A stretch of 64,000 nucleotides of DNA from contig CM028888.1 in assembly GCA_016801885.1 (NCBI GenBank), positions 11,951,170-12,015,169 on the forward strand. Reading direction: 5' to 3'. Shown here piece after piece: positions 57,888 to 64,000 of this stretch. Both the position numbers and the translations under genes were made by a program. Each line of letters begins with the position of its first letter. Positions within the stretch are counted from its first letter, which is position 1. This DNA comes from Toxotes chatareus. Lineage: Eukaryota; Chordata; Actinopteri; Toxotidae. Below the pieces are notes generated by a model. It made no database searches and had not been told where the DNA came from. It saw nothing but the letters and a program-made list of their open reading frames with translations.

Positions 57888-60800
57888 TTCTGACTCACCC
57901 ATATAGCTGAGGTACCCTTATCCTCCTGAAGTGTGTGTGATGAGTTGAATCATATTGTGAAGCTGATGGCCTGAGTCAGTGGCATAAGGGAGGTAGATCA
58001 TTGTTTGGTTTCATTTCCATAGATTTAATGGCAAACATTTGTTAATCTCTAAATACTCTTTTGTTTAAATTCTGATTGCTTCATCTTTGAACAGCTGATT
58101 GAAATGCCCTATGACATGTTTTTGCAAATTATACTGTTCCGTGACTAAGAATTAAGGTGTGGAATTCATATGAGGCAATTTGATGGTTAATCAGAGGCCA
58201 ACGTCTTATTAAGTGAACATTTCTGATGTTTATCTTGATGATATTTTATAATTTTGTGAGTTAATTATGATGATTACGCTTCTAAAATACTTAATAATCT
58301 TCCTATAATGCACCGCAGTTCATTACAAGTACTGCCAATTTATGTAATGAGGAATTTTATTATCAGGGTCATTTTTTCCTTCAGTGGTGATTACATCTAT
58401 CAGCAGGCACGCATGACAAGTAAATGGAGTGTTTGTGAACTGAGAAGTTATAGCAGCTGCTGACAAAAATGTGTACTTTATTGAATACGTCTTTTTGACT
58501 TAATGCTACAACTGTGTATCAGTCCTGAGCACTGATAAAGATCGACTCAGAGCAATAAAAAGCAGTGCTGCTGTGTGTTTTTATGTTGAGGCAACAGGGT
58601 GGGGGGTTGTCAAGGGTGGGAAATGGATCGATTTGAGTGAAATTCCCTGTTAAAATGAAAAGGTTTGAGTCCCATCTACATAGAGGGAGTCATTATGTTT
58701 ACTTTCAATTCCACTGTCTAGCATCACCCCATGCAGTTTTGATGTGCAACAGGGAAGTTTACATGGACCTTTACTGTTCTGCTTATGCATGAATCACCTT
58801 CCAACACAGGTGATTAAGTGCAGAATCTAGATGAATTCAAATGATAGTTCTAGTTCTGTATAAAGTATAAATGTTTTATAAATTATTGCAAAAACAGAAA
58901 ACATCTGAAAAATACATACACCATTTGCAAATAGGATTAATCATATCATAATTATGAAAGAAAAGTGTTGCTGAGATGCCCAGAGATTCATTTAGGTTCA
59001 TTTTTCTTCCTCAGTCTGCTCTTCTCTCCCTGGTGGTGAAGTACGTTGCTTATGGAGTCACATGAGGACGCGAAAATATGAAACTGAATCCCTGAGTCAA
59101 GAGGAGCTGAGCATACACAAGGAGGAGTGAAAGAGGTATCTTTCACACACATGATAATGTGTGAGATTAAATTATGGAATCATGGGAAACTTGTTAGTGG
59201 AAAAATGCACTGAATCCCCACAGAGGCAGAAATGATCTAGCACGAACAAGGTGGATGCATTCATATGAATGGTAAATGATTCATAAAACATCTGGGTAAA
59301 AATGTCTGGTTTCAAGCAAACAACAACTTTTAGAACAACCAGCTGTCTCAACCACTATCCAGGGGGCTGATCCTGGATCTGTCCTGCCCTGGTGAGCTGC
59401 TGCAAGAGGTGCAGCATGGTAAATGCTTTCAATGGACAGTGAAATCATTACCTTGCTCGGTGACAGCAAGGCAAAGGCAACTTTTCATCCTGTTCAACTG
59501 TGTGAAAGCAAAGTTCGTGTTGGTCTGTACTAGTTTGATATGATCAGCAAGCAGGGAGCATTTCTGTAATTGGAATTGGAATTGGATTAAGGGCACAAGA
59601 TTTCCCCAAGCAGTAAACTCAACCTAAATCAATAGCTAATGCCCAAGGTACAACTGCCCCAGTTCTTTAATTCTGACAGCCAATTTGTTTTTGTTTTTTG
59701 ACACTGACCTTTATGTTTGTTAATATATTATTGTAGGGACCTCTTTGGACTGACTAAATTTAACACAGTTAATGTTTGAATTTGAGTCCAACACATACAT
59801 TACTGCCTTTCTGAAAGCAGATTTCATTATATTAGTGTGATTATAACTGATCATTTCAATTTGTATTACCTTGGACTGCTGACATCAGAGGGTTTGTTGC
59901 AGTGTTTGCCTGCTGACAAGCTTTTTGCAATTTGTAATGCCAAGTGGGAGATATCGGAGCCAACAAAAATTCCCACACATCCTGCTTGTAATTAGCACTA
60001 GGAGGCTGACATGCCCATTTTTCCCAGTTGGCTGCTCATATTTATGGTAAATTCGGTATGACGTGAACACGATATCAACATCAGAGTAATGTCAGCAGAG
60101 AAGCTAGTCTTATGCCAGGTCCCTTCAATTCCATTCAGTTCAGTTCTGAATGGGATTTTTAGGCCGTAATCATCTTCAGAATTCTTGAGCACTGACAGAC
60201 CTCTTTCAGTTATGGATGCCATTTTTGGCCCCTCATGGGGTTTAGAAAAAGTTCCTGTTTGCATCATAATATGCAAAGGAAAGAAAGTAATCTGATTTTT
60301 AAATGTAGTCTGCATTAAAATTTTGTAAAGGCCTTTAACAGATATGAACAACCCTGAGATAAGAGCATTATGTGATAAGGTTTGTTGTGATTATTGTAGA
60401 TTAGGTGCACGCAAGTGATTGGCAGCATGTGGCATTTCTTGTGTCTCTGCAGTGTTTTGGTCTTGTGCACCTGTCACAAAACTTTGTGGTGTGTGAGAAC
60501 ACTTCAAAATGTTCACCCCGAAAATACCTTAAATTTAAACAAATTTAATGCTACGATTGCAAGAGGATAAACACGCTGTAAAGCGTTTTATTTCAATATG
60601 TACTTCAATAAGCACAACCAATAGTCCAGTGAAGCTATTTAGAGGACAAATATTTGAAAAATCTAGTCAAGTAGCTGGAACGGAGTAATGGTGGCATGTC
60701 TCTGCCTACCTCTGCAAATGATGCATTTCAGTGTTTATGAGTATTCAGCTGGCCGATTTCATAAGCGCAGCCTTTGTTACAAGGCATAGTGGCCTCTCTC

Positions 60801-61181
60801 TCTCTTTCTCCCTCTCTCACACAATCTTTCCCCTCACAAACACACCCAAGCACACACACATATTCACAAACACACTTTACTAGCCAGTTGTCCTTGGTGT
60901 GTCTCATAAAGACAGGGTGAGGAGGCCCGGATAGTTTCAGGCAGTAAAAGCAGCCTGTGAAATCGCATCTCATGTGAAGTCACAACAGATGGCAACCACT
61001 GCTATGTCCTCACTGAATATGACACAGGAAAGGACACAATGAACATGAACTGCACATTCTGCAGCTACGCTTCCCTGAATGAGGACATGAAATCTTGTTA
61101 AAGACAAGGTTGCATATTGAAAGCTATACTTAACAGCTGCTTATTGTGGTGTAAAATGAAAAATTTGAATAACATTAAATC

Positions 61182-61203
61182 AAAAAAAAAAAAAAAAAAA
61201 AAA
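61182..61203. repeat. Poly-A homopolymer
   Basis: About 22 A on the plus strand. No retrotransposon body recognised upstream. Confidence 0.85.
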
Positions 61204-62150
61204 GATTAGACCCAGTAGGGGGCAGAATTAGTCCAGAAAAAGAAGAGGAGGAAAGAGAAAGGGATGGGTGGAAAAAAAAAATGCACCTAACGACATAACA
61301 AAGAGTTATGTAGTCAGGTACTAACCCTAAAGCAGGAGTAGCACATGATATGCTACAACACACTATCTTGATAAGAGGACATATGGATGCTATAGATTCT
61401 TCTCTTGAAGCTTTAATCGCCATGGTAACCTCATAAGTTTTCTGCAGACATTCAAAAAGCAACTAAAACATAAATTTCTCCTAATGAAGGGATGAGGAGG
61501 GGCGGGGGCGGATGCTGTCTGTATTCAATGGATCACCGGCCTAATTGTTCCTCTGGAGGGCTGGAGGGATGGAAGGATGCAGGGATGGAGAAGACAAGGG
61601 ATGCCTGAAATGACACAACAAACCCTCTTCACTTAATTATCTTAAGTGAATTAGCCTAGTCATCGCTATTCTGTAGCTGAATATGCATCACGTCCACAAT
61701 AGTGGTTGTGGAGACGATGAAAGCACCTTAATGGCCCTGTCTGTTTTCAAGTGCAAATGCCTTTCAACAGTCTCTACATGGCCACAGACGGAGAACAGCA
61801 CTTAAACCCTTAGACTAAATAGGCATGCTGGGCAGAGATTTTAAAGCAAAACAAAGAAACCACAGTTCTCCGCCTTCTCTACCTCTTTGTATATGCAAAT
61901 ATGACTAAATAATGTCTTCAGATTTCATTAGATGAAATGAAGGAAACAGACACGAATTTATAAAATTAATCAAAAAGTAATCAGCATAATTTTCTGATGT
62001 TCAGCATTTCTAAAGGCAAGCTTTAAACAGTGGTGATCAGGAGGGAGTTATTTTCTGATTTTGCTGTTTCTTCATACACGCGCACACATTGATAGTCAAA
62101 ATTCATTCCTCCACCCTTGATGAGCTTCCACACTTCTGGCATGTCAATCA

Positions 62151-62170
62151 AAAAAAAAAAAAAAAAAAAA
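62151..62170. repeat. Poly-A homopolymer
   Basis: About 20 A on the plus strand, followed by further A-rich sequence. Confidence 0.85.
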
Positions 62171-64000
62171 ACTGAGAGGAAAAAAAATCAGAATCCAAAC
62201 AAAGACAGATAAAAATAATTTCGGCATTATTATATCTTCCTAGTTTCCTCCAGCTAAGGCCTACATAAACTCAAAATAACATAAAACTGACAGAGGGGAT
62301 ACAAAAATTGGGGAAAATGTTAGAGAAATGTTCAGAAGCAAGAGGAGAAATGATGCCAGACCATGACTTAGAAGGAAAAAATAGCTGTAATGGCTGAGAT
62401 TATGTCTTCCTCCTGAGAGGTTGAAGGAAAAAGGTGTTGTTCTTTTGGAGTTGAGGGTGTTGAGAGGTTGAATAAGAGAACTTTTGCGGATAAATGAGAA
62501 AAGCAGAGGGACTTCGCAGACATCCATTCTCTCCTACAAGACCTCAATTACCCAATATTACCTGCATTTGATTACTGCCTCTCTTATCCTGCTTCTCTCT
62601 TCTCCTCTCAGCTCAGTAACGCTCAGGGAGCTTAGGGAAAGGTACAGGGAGAAGCCAAGAGAAAATGAAGAGAGCGATTCTGCAGTGAATGCGACAGTAG
62701 TTATTTCCTGTGAAATAACTTCATAGAGTCCGTGCTTGCATGTGTAAATTTTTGGACTTGGATGAAAAATCTAAAGGAGACAGAGGCTAATTACATTTTC
62801 ACTTATTAAGCAGCCATGAGCCATTTGGTGAGTGCATTTGCTGCTCAAGACTGACAGCTGGGAGACTGAAACAAAGGATACAAGCAATAGTGGAAACCGG
62901 AATAGTACACGAGCTTTAATGAAATGTTTGTACTCCCAATTCATATCCTCTGTGTTTCATTACTGCTCTCAAGGTCTCTAACACAATACCATCACTATTG
63001 TCTCTTTTATTTGCTTTCCCTCCCTTTTCTCTATATGTCTTGTAGTTCTGCAGCACGGGTGTATGTATGCACACCCATGAAGAATTACAGTGAAAATTAC
63101 ATTGTACCTTTGTTACCTACCCTTTCAAATCTGAAGCCACCGAAGCGATATGCTTCCATCCACTGATGCAGGTCTGAGAGGAGGAAGTGCAACTCCCAGC
63201 AAATGGGAAGACACAAAGGGAAGACGTGTTACTTTAACACTTTGTCAGGAAGCATCCACCGTACGAAGTGTCCTTGAGTTAAACACTACATCCTCAACTT
63301 CTCCAAGTGGCTGTTTTGTTGCATATTATCCATAGTGGTATCTATCCAGCAGAGGGGCAAACAATAAACTATGCAAACATTGTGCAGTAACTTGCCTTCC
63401 CTGCCATCTGTCCTTTACAGAGATGGAATCTGTAGTTTGAGTACATCAAGAAAAACTAGAAATGCAACCAAATAATATTTAGTGCCTTTTGGGATACAGA
63501 TCCTAAAGTCTACATATATTTTTTTTGCTAACAGAGCAGAGCTGCTGAGAGTGTTTTTTTATGCAGTTTGTGCATTTTTAGAAGATTAGGCTGAGAGCCA
63601 TTTTTAATTACGTCTTCTTATTAGCTGTAAGCTTAAAGAAAACACTGACATACTGTATCAACAAACAGATTAGCTTGATCTGATGGAGCTAAATTGTAGC
63701 AGCATTGTAAAGTACAATGCTGTGTTTACACTGGATCTTTTGACCATTACTTGTTTACATTTGCTTGTATTACTTCCACTGATTTTCTATCTCTGTTCTG
63801 TTGGAAAGAGAGAGAATCAGTGTGTTTGAGTTTCGCCTCACGCCCCCCCTCCACCCCCCGCTCGTTCCCTCACTGAGTGCCTGGAATGGCCTCACTTGGA
63901 ACTTGTACCTGATCACCAGCAGCTGATCTTCATTTCCTCATCAGTGGACCTTTATATAAACCCCCACCAGAATCAGTGTTGCCTGCCTTTTGGCCAGTGA

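Larger units (their letters stand above)
53028..64000. other. Non-coding stretch to the window end
   Basis: No exon recognised. It holds the large compound microsatellite at 57751-57886, poly-A runs near 61182-61203 and 62151-62170, and TAAT-rich blocks (about 58180-58440 and 61620-61800). The last 150 bases (CCACCCCCC, TATATAAA) resemble a possible promoter, but nothing after it is visible. Confidence 0.5.

Noticed and set aside
57560..57910. Long frame rich in His-Thr repeats
   Set aside because: It is a translation of the (CA)n microsatellite. Similar frames at 2624-3030, 4217-4609, 6679-7315 and 40319-40540 were rejected for the same reason.
1..64000. CRISPR arrays, bacterial operons, rRNA genes or intact tRNA genes
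   Set aside because: None seen on either strand; the base composition, introns and repeats are those of a fish nuclear genome.

Overview
The window is nuclear DNA of a teleost fish, probably a percomorph. The evidence is vertebrate intron-exon structure with GT-AG introns of tens of bases to about 1.3 kb, many long (CA)n microsatellites, a decayed Tc1-like transposon and a fish-type LINE 3' tail. There are no bacterial operons, CRISPR arrays or rRNA genes. Two complete multi-exon genes could be rebuilt from the minus strand by reading splice sites and checking phase. The exons of each sum to an uninterrupted reading frame.

Layout. 1-8659: non-coding, microsatellite-rich, with no exon I trust. 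8660 to about 8900: a GC-rich candidate first exon of an unidentified minus-strand gene whose remaining exons would lie further left, possibly outside the window. About 9800-12624: 3' UTR and flank of slc7a1. 12625-19700: coding exons of slc7a1 (CAT-1, cationic amino acid transporter; 649 or 648 aa). Its non-coding first exon is at about 26190-26448, across a 6.4 kb intron. 27497-36563: the 18 coding exons of paxbp1 (PAX3/PAX7-binding protein 1, GCF family; 920 aa), with its poly(A) signal at 26869-26874. The two genes lie head-to-tail with about 0.4 kb between them. 36.7-64 kb: about 27 kb without a recognisable exon. It holds microsatellites, an internally deleted Tc1-like element (52231-53025), a diverged tandem duplication (41786-42110), perfect and near-perfect inverted repeats, and several AT/TAAT-rich blocks that could be conserved non-coding elements.

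The best observation is in slc7a1. Two homologous exons (15724-15863 and 14897-15033) sit side by side, start in the same phase and end in the same phase. Reading frame is kept only if exactly one is used, so the gene appears built for mutually exclusive splicing. The exons encode the substrate-affinity loop. They differ at the acidic/Arg residue 369 and by one codon near 381, the features recalled as separating high-affinity CAT-2B from low-affinity CAT-2A in the paralog SLC7A2. One fish CAT-1 locus may therefore make two transporters of different affinity. The leader also carries a short upstream ORF that crosses the exon 1-2 junction.

All calls are by eye from sequence and remembered family features. 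No alignment or transcript data were available.
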